From Mycolicibacterium flavescens (GTDB lineage: Bacteria > Actinomycetota > Actinomycetes > Mycobacteriales > Mycobacteriaceae), in assembly GCF_001722335.1 (NCBI RefSeq), contig NZ_MIHA01000020.1, positions 1 to 64,000 on the forward strand: 64,000 bases of DNA, in the 5' to 3' direction. The translations under genes were made by a program, and so were the position numbers. A model generated the notes under the pieces. That model did not search any database and had not been told where the DNA came from. It was given only the letters and a program-made list of their open reading frames with translations. Every line of letters begins with the position of its first letter. The first letter of the stretch is position 1. This document shows, piece by piece, positions 56,229 to 64,000 of this stretch.

Positions 56229-57965
56229 ATGACCGTGACCCCAGAGAACGAGAAGCGCCAGAAATCCAGCACTGCTGAACGCGCACTGAAGTCGCCGTCG
56301 AGCGAGGTGGTGCCACACCCCGTGCTCGACCAGCCGGTCGAACCGGACGCGCTGCGATCCCGCGGCATCGACTGGGTCGTCTTCGGGGTCACCGCGGTCA
56401 TCGCGCTGTGCTTTTTGACGTGGGGTTTCGTCAGCACCGCGTCGCTGGCCACCGCGTCGGGCAACGCGCTGACCTGGGTGATGGACAACACGGGCTGGTT
56501 GTTCGTGCTGGCCGCGTCGGGTTTCGTGGTGTTCGTGCTGTGGCTGGCGATCAGCCGCTACGGCGCGATTCCGCTGGGCCGCGACGACGAGGAACCCGAA
56601 TTCAACAGCGTGTCCTGGGTCGCGATGATGTTCAGCGCCGGTATGGGCATCGGGCTGATGTTCTTCGGGGTGGCCGAACCGCTGTCGCATTTCGTGACTC
56701 CGCCGCCGGGCACCGGGCCGGAGGGCAACCCGAACGCGGTGCAGAACGCGATGGCCACCACGCTGTTCCACTGGACGTTGCACCCGTGGGCGATCTACGC
56801 GGTGGTGGGCCTGGCGATCAGCTACGGCGTGTACCGCAAGGGCCGGCTGCAGCTGATCAGCGCGGCGTTCGAGCCGCTGCTGGGGGAGCGCGCGAACGGC
56901 CGCGGGGGCAAGATCATCGACATGCTGGCGATCTTCGCCACCCTGTTCGGTTCGGCAGCCTCACTTGGCTTGGGCGCCTTGCAGATTCGCAGCGGCCTTC
57001 AGATCGTCGCCGGCATCGGGGAGACCGGCAACACCATCCTGGTCGTGACCATCGCGGTGCTCACCTGCGCGTTCGTCCTTTCGGCGGTATCGGGCGTCGC
57101 GCGCGGCATCCAGTGGCTGTCGAACATCAACATGGTGTTGGCGTTGCTGCTCGCGGTGTTCGTATTCGTGGTCGGGCCAACGGTTTTCATCCTCAACCTG
57201 CTGCCGACCTCGCTGGGCAGCTACCTGGCCGACCTGCCGACGATGTCGGCGTGGACCGGCGCCGAGGGCGCTGCGGTCAACGAGTGGCTGCAGTCGTGGA
57301 CGATCTTCTACTGGGCGTGGTGGGTGTCGTGGACGCCGTTCGTCGGGATGTTCATCGCGCGGATCTCGCGCGGGCGCACCATCCGCCAGTTCGTCGCCGG
57401 TGTGCTGCTGGTGCCCAGCCTGGTGTCGCTGGTGTGGTTCGCGGTGTTCGGCGGTTCGGCGATCCGCGAACAGCAGGAGGGTGTGGACCTGGCCGGGGAG
57501 GGCAGCATCGAGGCCCAGTTGTTCGGGCTGCTCGACCAGTACCCGATCGCGACGATCGCCAGCGTGCTGGTGATGCTGCTGGTGGCGATCTTCTTCGTCT
57601 CCGGCGCCGACGCGGCGTCGGTGGTGATGGGCTCGCTGTCCGAGCGCGGCACCATCAAACCCAGTCGCGGCACGGTGATCTTCTGGGGTGTGGCCACCGG
57701 CGCCGTCGCGGCGGTGATGCTGCTGGTCGGCGGGGAGGACGCGCTGACCGGTCTGCAGTCGATCACGATCATCGCGGCGCTGCCGTTCGTGCTGGTGATG
57801 GTGGGCCTGGCGGTGGCGCTGGTGCGGGATCTGCGCCGCGACCCGATGATGGTGCGCAAGAGGTACGCCGAGGAGGCCGTCGACAGCGCGGTCATCCACG
57901 GCGTCACCGAACACGGCGACGACTTCATCATCTCGGTGGAGAAGGACCCGGCCGCCGACGGCTAA
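56229..57965 (+). CDS. BCCT-family glycine betaine/choline transporter
   Basis: A 578-residue betaine-choline-carnitine transporter for osmoprotectant uptake (OpuD/BetP type), driven by sodium or protons. Twelve membrane segments; substrate region GMGIGLMFFGVAEPLSHF in TM3, and WTIFYWAWWVSWTPFVGMFI in TM8 with the tryptophan-rich box that binds the quaternary amine, followed by ARISRGRTIRQFVAGV. Both termini are soluble and modest in length. ATG 56229. It follows the Tgs3-like gene by 61 bases and precedes DUF6912. Confidence 0.93.
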   Translation: MTVTPENEKRQKSSTAERALKSPSSEVVPHPVLDQPVEPDALRSRGIDWVVFGVTAVIALCFLTWGFVSTASLATASGNALTWVMDNTGWLFVLAASGFVVFVLWLAISRYGAIPLGRDDEEPEFNSVSWVAMMFSAGMGIGLMFFGVAEPLSHFVTPPPGTGPEGNPNAVQNAMATTLFHWTLHPWAIYAVVGLAISYGVYRKGRLQLISAAFEPLLGERANGRGGKIIDMLAIFATLFGSAASLGLGALQIRSGLQIVAGIGETGNTILVVTIAVLTCAFVLSAVSGVARGIQWLSNINMVLALLLAVFVFVVGPTVFILNLLPTSLGSYLADLPTMSAWTGAEGAAVNEWLQSWTIFYWAWWVSWTPFVGMFIARISRGRTIRQFVAGVLLVPSLVSLVWFAVFGGSAIREQQEGVDLAGEGSIEAQLFGLLDQYPIATIASVLVMLLVAIFFVSGADAASVVMGSLSERGTIKPSRGTVIFWGVATGAVAAVMLLVGGEDALTGLQSITIIAALPFVLVMVGLAVALVRDLRRDPMMVRKRYAEEAVDSAVIHGVTEHGDDFIISVEKDPAADG

Positions 57966-57974
57966 CCTCGCCTG

Positions 57975-58472
57975 GTGCGCGTCTACATACCGGCGACCCT
58001 GGCCATGCTGCAGCAGCTCGTCGCCGACGGGGCGCTGCACGCCCGTAGCGGCACCGCGTTCGCGGTCACCCCGGCCCTGCGCGAGTCCTACGCCGAGGGT
58101 GACGACGACGAGCTTGCCGAGGTCGCGCTGCGCGAGGCGGCGCTGGCGTCGCTGCGGCTGCTGGGCGGGCAGGGCGTCGGTGAGCTGCCGCCGCGGCGGG
58201 CGGTGCTGGTGGCCGACGTCGAGGACGCCGCCCCGCGACCCGATCTCGACGACGCGGTGGTGCGGCTGACCGGGCCGGTCGGGTTCGATGCGGTGATCGC
58301 GGCCTACGTCGACAACGCTGAGGCCGAGTCGGCGGTGCTGGCCGCCGTCGATGCGGTCGACGACGCCGATCTGGGTGACGAGGACGCCGAGTTCGTCGTC
58401 GGCGACGCCCAGGACCACGACCTGGCCTGGTATGCGCCGCAGGAACTGGCGTTCCTTCTCGAGCTGCTCTGA
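57975..58472 (+). CDS. DUF6912 family protein (Rv3231c type)
   Basis: A 165-residue acidic protein equivalent to Rv3231c: VRVYIPATLAMLQQLVADG, VTPALRESYAEGDDDELAEV and QDHDLAWYAPQELAFLLELL are the family landmarks. No membrane segment or catalytic signature; many Asp/Glu (DAVDDADLGDEDAEF). It stands 9 bases downstream of the BCCT transporter and is likely cotranscribed with it. Function unknown. GTG 57975 gives the conserved MRVYIPAT opening. Confidence 0.88.
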   Translation: MRVYIPATLAMLQQLVADGALHARSGTAFAVTPALRESYAEGDDDELAEVALREAALASLRLLGGQGVGELPPRRAVLVADVEDAAPRPDLDDAVVRLTGPVGFDAVIAAYVDNAEAESAVLAAVDAVDDADLGDEDAEFVVGDAQDHDLAWYAPQELAFLLELL

Positions 58473-58480
58473 CGTCCTGC

Positions 58481-58542
58481 GGTGAGCAGACACAGAATCG
58501 CGTAATCGCGGCCGTCCGGGTGCGAGTCCGCGTCTGCTCGCC
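58481..58542. repeat. Palindromic intergenic element
   Basis: GGTGAGCAGACAC (58481-58493) and GCGTCTGCTCGCC (58530-58542) are inverted copies with two mismatches, around a centre that includes CGCG-TAAT-CGCG. It begins 8 bases after the DUF6912 stop and may be its terminator. The form recurs in mycobacterial intergenic DNA. Confidence 0.6.
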
Positions 58543-58568
58543 GTTCGGGTGGATACGGGAGCGTAAGT

Positions 58569-58580
58569 TACGGTACCGTA
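58569..58580. promoter_or_regulatory. TACG-N4-CGTA operator before the desaturase reductase
   Basis: A perfect 12-base palindrome, TACGGTACCGTA, ends 7 bases before the ATG of the reductase. It has the same TACG-N4-CGTA core as two sites before desA3. Its closeness to the start codon implies a very short or no leader, so a protein bound here would block the promoter or initiation directly. Confidence 0.7.
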
Positions 58581-58587
58581 GGTTGCC

Positions 58588-59724
58588 ATGGCCAAGAATC
58601 ACGTGAAGGTTTCGGCCAATGTCGTCGATACCGTGCGGCCGTCGGTCGCCGGAGCCGACAGACATCCGGGCTGGCACGCGCTGCGTTCCCTCGCACAGCG
58701 GATCACCACACCGCTGCTGCCCGACGATTACCTCAAGCTGGCGAACCCGCTGTGGTCGGCGCGCGAACTGCGCGGCCGGGTGCTGGAGGTGCGTCGCGAG
58801 ACCGTCGACTCCGCGACGCTCGTCATCAAGCCCGGCTGGGGTTTCACGTTCGACTACCAGCCCGGGCAGTACATCGGGATCGGTGTGCAGATCGACGGGC
58901 GGTTCCGCTGGCGGTCGTACTCACTGACCTCCGCGCCGTCGCGCACCACCCGCACGATCGCGATCACCGTCAAGGCGATGCCCGAGGGCTTCCTGTCGAC
59001 GCACCTGGTCGACGGCCTGGCCCCCGGGACGATCGTGCGGCTGGCCGCGCCGCAGGGCAACTTCACGATGCCCGACCCCGCGCCGGCCAAGGTGCTGTTT
59101 TTGACCGGCGGGTCCGGGATCACCCCGGTGATGTCGATGCTGCGCACCCTGGCGCGTCGCGACCAGATCACCGACATCGTCCACTTGCATTCCGCACCAA
59201 CCGAATCCGATGTGATGTTCGCCGGTGAACTCGCCGAGCTGGCCGATGCGCACCCCGGGTACCGGCTGCGGATCCGGGCCACCCGCACCGAGGGCCGGCT
59301 GTCGCTCGACCGGTTGGCCGACGAGGTCCCCGACTGGCGTGAGCGCCAGACCTGGGCCTGCGGCCCCGAGGGCATGCTCGACACCGCCTCGCGGGCGTGG
59401 TCGGAGCACGGCGTTCCCGAGAACCTGCACCTCGAGCGGTTCGCGGTCACCAAGGCGGCCGTGCAGGGCGCCGGCGGCACCGTGGAGTTCGCGCGCAGCG
59501 GCAAGACCGCACAGGTGGACGCCGCGACGCCGCTGATGGACGCCGGGGAGCAGGCCGGGATCCGGATGCCGTTCGGGTGCCGGATGGGCATCTGCCAGTC
59601 GTGTGTGGTGGGTCTGCTCGACGGCCACGTGCGCGACCTGCGCACCGGTGTCGAGCACGAACCCGGCAGCCGCGTGCAGACGTGCGTGTCGGCGGCAGCG
59701 GGCGATTGTGTACTCGATGTGTGA
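58588..59724 (+). CDS. Flavin/ferredoxin oxidoreductase of the acyl-CoA desaturase (Rv3230c type)
   Basis: A 378-residue one-polypeptide electron carrier that moves electrons from NADPH to the desaturase DesA3. Order of domains: N-terminal about 1-60; FAD domain with [23 protein letters not shown](P) domain with [20 protein letters not shown] and [17 protein letters not shown]-terminal plant-type [2Fe-2S] ferredoxin domain with [16 protein letters not shown] and a last cysteine in [15 protein letters not shown] 58588 has no clear Shine-Dalgarno site and sits against the operator. It is followed by desA3 after 68 bases with its own operators. Confidence 0.93.
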   Translation: MAKNHVKVSANVVDTVRPSVAGADRHPGWHALRSLAQRITTPLLPDDYLKLANPLWSARELRGRVLEVRRETVDSATLVIKPGWGFTFDYQPGQYIGIGVQIDGRFRWRSYSLTSAPSRTTRTIAITVKAMPEGFLSTHLVDGLAPGTIVRLAAPQGNFTMPDPAPAKVLFLTGGSGITPVMSMLRTLARRDQITDIVHLHSAPTESDVMFAGELAELADAHPGYRLRIRATRTEGRLSLDRLADEVPDWRERQTWACGPEGMLDTASRAWSEHGVPENLHLERFAVTKAAVQGAGGTVEFARSGKTAQVDAATPLMDAGEQAGIRMPFGCRMGICQSCVVGLLDGHVRDLRTGVEHEPGSRVQTCVSAAAGDCVLDV

Positions 59725-59737
59725 GGTTTACTCGCCA

Positions 59738-59770
59738 GTAACCTACGGGTACGTAGGTTACGGTAGCGTA
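59738..59770. promoter_or_regulatory. Double TACG-N4-CGTA operator before desA3
   Basis: The first site is GTAACCTACG-GGTA-CGTAGGTTAC, a 10-base perfect inverted repeat at 59738-59761; the second, TACG-GTAG-CGTA, is at 59759-59770 and overlaps it. They lie 23-55 bases before the desA3 ATG, upstream of its AGGAGG. The shared core with the reductase operator indicates one regulator, presumably a TetR-type fatty-acid-sensing repressor encoded elsewhere. Confidence 0.75.
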
Positions 59771-59792
59771 CGGAGCGAGAGGAGGCTCGACC

Positions 59793-61019
59793 ATGGCAAT
59801 CACTGACGTTCCGGAGTTCGCCCATCTGACTGAGTCGGACATCGAGGGTCTGGCCGTGGAGTTGGATGCGATCCGGCAGGACATCGAAGACTCCCGCGGC
59901 GAACGCGACGCGCGCTACATCCGTCGCACCATCGCCGGCCAGCGCGCGCTGGAGGTGGCAGGTCGGCTGATGCTGGCCGCGAGCTCGCGTCGCTCCGCCT
60001 GGTGGGCAGGCACCGTCACGCTCGGCGTGGCCAAGATCATCGAGAACATGGAGATCGGCCACAACGTCATGCACGGCCAGTGGGACTGGATGAACGATCC
60101 CGAGATCCACTCCTCCACGTGGGAGTGGGACATGAGCGGGTCGAGCAAGCACTGGCGGTTCACCCACAACTTCATGCATCACAAGTACACCAACATCCTG
60201 GGCATGGACGACGACGTGGGCTACGGCCTGCTGCGCGTCACCCGCGATGCGAAGTGGAAGCCGTTCAACCTCGGAAACCTGCTGTACAACACGATTCTCG
60301 CGCTCGGCTTCGAATGGGGCGTCGGACTGCAGCACGTCGAGCTCGGCAAGATCTTCAAGGGCCGGGACAACCGCGACGAAAGCAAGGTCCGCGCACGGGA
60401 GTTCGCCGCCAAGGCGGGCGCCCAGGTGGTCAAGGACTACGTCGCCTATCCGGCACTGACGTCACTGTCCCCGGGTGCGACGTTCCGTTCGACGTTGACG
60501 GCCAACGCGGTCGCCAACGTGATCCGCAATGTCTGGTCGAACGCGGTGATCTTCTGCGGCCACTTCCCTGACGGCGCAGAGAAATTCACCAAGACCGACA
60601 TGGTCGGCGAGTCCAAGGGCCAGTGGTACCTGCGTCAGATGCTGGGCAGTGCCAACTTCGAGGGCGGCCCGGTGTTGCGGTTCATGAGCGGCAACCTGTG
60701 CCATCAGATCGAGCACCACCTGTATCCGGACCTGCCGAGCAACCGGCTGCACGAGATCTCGGTCCGGGTGCGCCAGGTGTGCGACAAGTACGACCTGCCG
60801 TACACGACGGGTTCGTTCCTGGTGCAGTACGGCAAGACGTGGCGCACGATCGCCAAGCTGTCGCTGCCGGACAAGTACCTGCGCGACACCGCCGACGACG
60901 CCCCCGAGACCCGCAGCGAGCGGATGTTCGCCGAACTCGAGCCCAGCCAGCGCCGCGGCCTCAAGTCGGCGATCACGGCGGCGCGGGCGCGGCGGCGCCA
61001 GAAGCGTCTGGCGGCCTGA
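59793..61019 (+). CDS. desA3: Acyl-CoA delta-9 desaturase DesA3
   Basis: Membrane di-iron desaturase that introduces the delta-9 double bond in stearoyl-CoA to give oleate. The 408-residue protein carries the three histidine boxes: HNVMH (H90, H94), HNFMHH (H125, H129, H130) and HQIEHH (H304, H308, H309), with membrane segments between them. Electrons come from the reductase encoded just upstream. ATG 59793 is preceded by GAGGAGG. It is likely repressed through the double operator at 59738-59770. The C-terminal tail is basic (ARARRRQKRLAA) and cytosolic. Confidence 0.96.
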   Translation: MAITDVPEFAHLTESDIEGLAVELDAIRQDIEDSRGERDARYIRRTIAGQRALEVAGRLMLAASSRRSAWWAGTVTLGVAKIIENMEIGHNVMHGQWDWMNDPEIHSSTWEWDMSGSSKHWRFTHNFMHHKYTNILGMDDDVGYGLLRVTRDAKWKPFNLGNLLYNTILALGFEWGVGLQHVELGKIFKGRDNRDESKVRAREFAAKAGAQVVKDYVAYPALTSLSPGATFRSTLTANAVANVIRNVWSNAVIFCGHFPDGAEKFTKTDMVGESKGQWYLRQMLGSANFEGGPVLRFMSGNLCHQIEHHLYPDLPSNRLHEISVRVRQVCDKYDLPYTTGSFLVQYGKTWRTIAKLSLPDKYLRDTADDAPETRSERMFAELEPSQRRGLKSAITAARARRRQKRLAA

Positions 61020-61030
61020 GCATTTTCTGC

Positions 61031-61090
61031 GCGAGCGTGCGTGTCTGCGCACGACACGCCGCGGAAAATCAGCGCTCTGCGCACGCTCGC
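61031..61090 (+). repeat. Dispersed repeat, copy 1
   Basis: A 60-base element, opening GCGAGCGTGCGTG and closing GCACGCTCGC, with CGACACGCCGCG in the middle. An inverted relative (57 bases) lies at 61758-61814 on the other side of the methyltransferase gene. The element starts 11 bases after the desA3 stop and its right half codes for the last residues of the methyltransferase. Confidence 0.75.
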
Positions 61091-61725
61091 GACGCGATGA
61101 GGTAGGCCTGCTGCGTCGACTCGAGGCCGTCGTCGTCGGCGTCGCGCACCAGGCGCGCGTACGGCCGGAGGCCCGCGTCGGCGAGCAGCCGCTCGACCGC
61201 CTCCGGGCGGCGGCGGTGGAACGTCAGGTCCACCTCTTCGCTGAACGCCTCGGTGAGCACTTTCGGCTGATCGCCGACCTGGAAGGCCAGCAGCGCATGG
61301 CCGCCGGGTCGAAGTATCCGGTGGAACTCCGAAAAGACCTGCGGCAGCTGATCATCAGGGATATGGATTGTCGAATACCACGCGCAGACACCGTCGGCGT
61401 GGCCATCGGGCAGGTCGGTGCGCATCATCGACCCGACGCGGTACTCGAGGTCCGGGTTCAATCGGCGCGCCTCGGCAATCATGTTCGGGGAGAGGTCGAT
61501 TCCGACGACGTCCACGCCGTAATCGGCGAGGATGCGTGACGTCGCCCCGGTGCCGCAGCCGAGGTCGACGACGAGCCCGTCGGGCCGGATCAGCCCGGCG
61601 AACCCCGACAGCACCGCGCGGTCGAGGGGCTTGTCGCGGAGGTGGTCGTGGAACCGTTCGGCATAGCCGGCGGCGGTCACGTCGTAACCCTCTCGGGTGC
61701 GCCGCTCGTAGTGCGGTTCGCTCAC
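61069..61725 (-). CDS. Class I SAM-dependent methyltransferase
   Basis: A 218-residue methyltransferase with motif I VVDLGCGTGATSRILADY, VVGIDLSPNMIAEARRLNPD, and LRPGGHALLAFQVGD (motif III/IV) and a substrate part with FHRRRPEAVERLLADAGLRP. Substrate unknown; resembles the UbiE/small-molecule type. GTG 61725 is selected because the conserved RREGYDVTAAGYAERF-like start follows immediately. The last residues (CAER) are encoded by the inner part of repeat copy 1, which suggests the repeat has replaced the original 3' end. It is divergent from desA3 at its 3' end and from rsgA at its 5' end on the same strand. Confidence 0.85.
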   Translation of the reverse strand: MSEPHYERRTREGYDVTAAGYAERFHDHLRDKPLDRAVLSGFAGLIRPDGLVVDLGCGTGATSRILADYGVDVVGIDLSPNMIAEARRLNPDLEYRVGSMMRTDLPDGHADGVCAWYSTIHIPDDQLPQVFSEFHRILRPGGHALLAFQVGDQPKVLTEAFSEEVDLTFHRRRPEAVERLLADAGLRPYARLVRDADDDGLESTQQAYLIASRACAER

Positions 61726-61757
61726 TGGCGGCAGTCTACGCACGCTCGTTCGGGTTT

Positions 61758-61814
61758 GAGCGTGCGCAAAGTGTCGAAGTTGCGCGGCGTGTCGGGTGCA
61801 AACGCGCACGCTCG
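61758..61814 (-). repeat. Dispersed repeat, copy 2 (inverted relative of 61031-61090)
   Basis: Reverse-complemented relative of copy 1: the shared parts are GAGCGTGCGCA, GCGGCGTGTCG and GCGCACGCTCGC, with some divergence and three fewer bases in the middle. It sits between the rsgA stop and the methyltransferase start. Confidence 0.75.
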
Positions 61815-61832
61815 CCCCAAAGAGGTGAGGGG

Positions 61833-62822
61833 TTACCAGGCTGTCGACTCGTGCAGGGCGGCCAGCAGCCTGCGGGCGGCGGCGACCCGCTCGACGGCCG
61901 GCCCGGTCAAAGTGTCCAGCGCGCACTCCGGGTCGGCGGGCGGACCCATGTGCCCGCAACCGCGCGGACAGTCCTTGATGGCCTCGGCCAGATCCGAGAA
62001 CGCCAACAACACGTCGTCGGGTTCGATGTGGGCCAACCCGAACGACCGGATGCCCGGCGTGTCGACCACCCAGCCGCCCGACGCCAACGGCAGCGCCACC
62101 GACTGCGTCGACGTGTGCCGACCCCTGCCGATGTCGGTGACCGCGCCGGTCGCTCGATCCGCCTCGGGCACAAGCCGATTCACCAGCGTCGACTTGCCGA
62201 CCCCGGAGTGGCCCAGCAGCACCGTGACCCGGTCGGTCAGCAGCGGCGCGACCGTGTCGAGCGGATCGTCACGGCCGGCGGTCGTGACGGTCAGGTCCAG
62301 GTCGGCGAACTGCGCGGCGAACGGCTCCGCGGGCGCCAGGTCGGTCTTGGTCAGGCAGAGAATGGGTTGCAGTCCGCCCGCGTAGGCCGCGATCAGCGCG
62401 CGCTCCACCAGGCCGGTGCGCGGCGGCGGGTCGGCCAGCGCCACCACCATCAGCAGCTGGTCGGCGTTCGCGACGACGACGCGCTCGCTGGGGTCGGTGT
62501 CATCGGCGGTGCGGCGCAACACCGTTCGCCGATCACCGCGGCGCACGATGCGGGCCAGCGTGTCCGGCCGCCCGGACAGGTCACCGACGATCCCGACCTC
62601 GTCACCCACCACGATGGGCGTGCGGCCCAACTCGCGCGCCCGCATCGCGGTCACCCGCCGGTCCGGGTCACCGCCGAGCGCGCATCCCCACCGCCCCCGG
62701 TCGACCGTGACCACCATGGCTTCCTGCGCATCGGCGTGGTCGGGGCGGGTCTTGGTCCGCGGCCGCGAGCCACGACCCGGGCGTACCCGGACGTCGGACT
62801 CGTCGTACTCGCGCCGGCTCAA
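61833..62822 (-). CDS. rsgA: Ribosome small-subunit GTPase RsgA
   Basis: Circularly permuted GTPase that assists late maturation of the 30S subunit. The 329-residue protein has an N-terminal OB-like domain ([20 protein letters not shown], then [18 protein letters not shown]), the G4 motif LTKTDLAP before the G1 loop [15 protein letters not shown] and G3 [10 protein letters not shown], in the permuted order G4-G1-G3, and a C-terminal zinc finger [18 protein letters not shown]. Start at TTG 62822, which overlaps the aroA stop by four bases and gives the standard [16 protein letters not shown]; matches the Rv3228 length. Cotranscribed after aroA. Confidence 0.94.
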   Translation of the reverse strand: MSRREYDESDVRVRPGRGSRPRTKTRPDHADAQEAMVVTVDRGRWGCALGGDPDRRVTAMRARELGRTPIVVGDEVGIVGDLSGRPDTLARIVRRGDRRTVLRRTADDTDPSERVVVANADQLLMVVALADPPPRTGLVERALIAAYAGGLQPILCLTKTDLAPAEPFAAQFADLDLTVTTAGRDDPLDTVAPLLTDRVTVLLGHSGVGKSTLVNRLVPEADRATGAVTDIGRGRHTSTQSVALPLASGGWVVDTPGIRSFGLAHIEPDDVLLAFSDLAEAIKDCPRGCGHMGPPADPECALDTLTGPAVERVAAARRLLAALHESTAW

Positions 62823-64000
62823 GCGGTGCCGACCTCCGTCGTCTGGCCGGCGAGCATGTCGGCCCACAGGGCCGGGAAGTCGGGGATGGTCTTGCCGGTC
62901 GTCTCGATGTCCTGCACCGTCACGCCCGGAACCTTCAGTCCCACAATGGCGCCCGCGGTGGCCATCCGGTGGTCGGCGTAGGAGTGCCACAGCCCGCCGC
63001 GCAACTGCCGGGCGGTGATGACCAGGCCGTCGGCGGTCTCCTCACACTGCCCGCCGAGACCGTTGATCTCCGCCGACAGCGCCGCCAACCGATCGGTTTC
63101 GTGCCCGCGAAGGTGCGCGATGCCCGACAGGCGCGAAACCGCGCCGGGGGAGGCCAGCGCGGCCAGCGCCGCCACCGCGGGGGCCAACTCGCCGACATCG
63201 CGCAGGTCCACGTCGATACCGTCGTACTCGTGCGCGCCGCACACCTCGAGGTACGAATCCCCGTGCCGCACAGTGGCGCCGAGCTTCTTCAGGATCGCGA
63301 CGATGGTTTCGGTCGGCTGGGTGCTCGCCTGCGGCCAGCCCGCCAGGCGCACGGTCCCGCCGCTGACCACCGCCGCGGCCAGGAACGGCACCGCGTTCGA
63401 CAGATCGGGCTCGATCACCCATTCCCGCGCGGCGACGGGTCCGGGCGCCACCCGCCACCGGTTGGCCTCGGTGTCGTCGACGTCGACGCCCGCGTCGCGC
63501 AGCATCGCCACCGTCATCGACACATGTGGCGCCGACGGCACCGCTTCGCCGGTGTGCACGACGGTCAGCCCGTCGCGAAAACTGGCTCCCGACAACAACA
63601 GTCCCGACACGAACTGTGAGGACGCCGACGCGTCGATCTCGACGGTCCCGCCGGCGACCGACCCGGCGCCGCGCACCGCGAACGGCAGCCCGTCGCCGTC
63701 GATGTCGACCCCGAGCCCGCGCAGCGCGTCGAGCAGCGGCGAGATCGGGCGGACGCGGGCCTGCTCGTCACCGTCGAAAGTGATCGTCGCGGTGCCCAGC
63801 GCCGCGACCGGCGGCACGAACCGCAACACCGTGCCCGCCAGCCCGCAGTCGATGCGTGCGCCGTCGCGCGGGTCGACCGCGCCGCCGATGCTCAGGTGGT
63901 CGGCCGCACCGTCGACACTGACCCCGAGTTCCTGCAGCGCGCCGATCATCAGGTCGGTGTCGCGACTGCGCAGCGCACCCGTGACGGTCGACGGCCCCTG
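62819..64000 (-). CDS. aroA: EPSP synthase AroA, 3' part (5' end outside the window)
   Basis: 3-phosphoshikimate 1-carboxyvinyltransferase of the shikimate pathway; the first part lies beyond the right edge. The visible 393 codons begin [20 protein letters not shown], which is the conserved region after the N-terminal SKS loop, and include [38 protein letters not shown], the conserved STQPTE, and the C-terminal [20 protein letters not shown] with the catalytic arginine. The stop overlaps the rsgA start. No frameshift seen in the visible part. Confidence 0.96.
   Translation of the reverse strand, partial: QGPSTVTGALRSRDTDLMIGALQELGVSVDGAADHLSIGGAVDPRDGARIDCGLAGTVLRFVPPVAALGTATITFDGDEQARVRPISPLLDALRGLGVDIDGDGLPFAVRGAGSVAGGTVEIDASASSQFVSGLLLSGASFRDGLTVVHTGEAVPSAPHVSMTVAMLRDAGVDVDDTEANRWRVAPGPVAAREWVIEPDLSNAVPFLAAAVVSGGTVRLAGWPQASTQPTETIVAILKKLGATVRHGDSYLEVCGAHEYDGIDVDLRDVGELAPAVAALAALASPGAVSRLSGIAHLRGHETDRLAALSAEINGLGGQCEETADGLVITARQLRGGLWHSYADHRMATAGAIVGLKVPGVTVQDIETTGKTIPDFPALWADMLAGQTTEVGTA

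Overview
The window is about 64 kb of high-GC actinobacterial DNA and is almost certainly from a mycobacterium of the environmental, fast-growing type (Mycolicibacterium-like). The core gene order matches, from memory, the Mycobacterium tuberculosis block running from Rv3262 down to Rv3227: fbiB-fbiA, whiB2, Rv3259, Rv3258c, manB, Rv3256c, manA, Rv3254, Rv3253c, alkB-rubA-rubB-tetR, sahH, tmk, mtrA-mtrB-lpqB, comF-like, hpf, secA1, Rv3235, tgs3-like, Rv3231c, Rv3230c, desA3, rsgA, aroA. Start codons are often GTG or TTG, and 4-base stop/start overlaps are common.

Layout. 1-152 is the tail of an IS481-type insertion sequence. 0.2-3.1 kb (minus) encodes a NUDIX hydrolase and the two last-step F420 enzymes FbiB and FbiA. 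3.2-8.6 kb holds whiB2 and the mannose activation genes (ManB phosphomannomutase, a TobH-like protein, ManA isomerase). 8.6-12.5 kb holds a DUF808 membrane protein, an FAD monooxygenase and an amino-acid permease. 12.7-15.0 kb is the alkane hydroxylase operon alkB-rubA-rubB-tetR behind an operator-like inverted repeat, followed by sahH.

In M. tuberculosis sahH and tmk are adjacent; here about 26 kb lies between them. This accessory interval contains an unrecognised protein, a 13E12-type HNH protein, a small secreted haem-binding protein, a DUF899 protein, a VOC/LLM-oxidoreductase pair, a full nickel-pincer (lar) cluster (larA, a mannitol-dehydrogenase-family enzyme, larE, larB, larC and a non-canonical Nramp-type transporter), a seven-gene Mrp Na+/H+ antiporter operon, a second FtsH-type protease, a TRIC channel, an M20 amidohydrolase and a MarR-controlled quinone-reductase locus with tandem operators in an AT-rich island.

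42.8-54 kb returns to core genes: tmk, mtrAB-lpqB, a three-gene membrane/Rieske module, comF-like, hpf and secA1. 54-61 kb is a lipid and osmolyte section: a WS/DGAT-like protein with a degenerate active-site motif, a BCCT transporter, DUF6912, the desaturase reductase and DesA3, the last two sharing a TACG-N4-CGTA operator motif. The window ends with a methyltransferase flanked by inverted copies of a dispersed repeat, rsgA, and the 3' part of aroA. I saw no tRNA, rRNA, CRISPR array or phage structural genes.

The most interesting region is the lar cluster at 22.9-29.8 kb. It should make and use the nickel-pincer cofactor, but its LarA partner is a sugar-acid/polyol dehydrogenase rather than a lactate enzyme, so the substrate is probably not lactate. 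The Rieske/DUF6529 module (47.8-49.4 kb) and the shared desaturase operators are the next most interesting.
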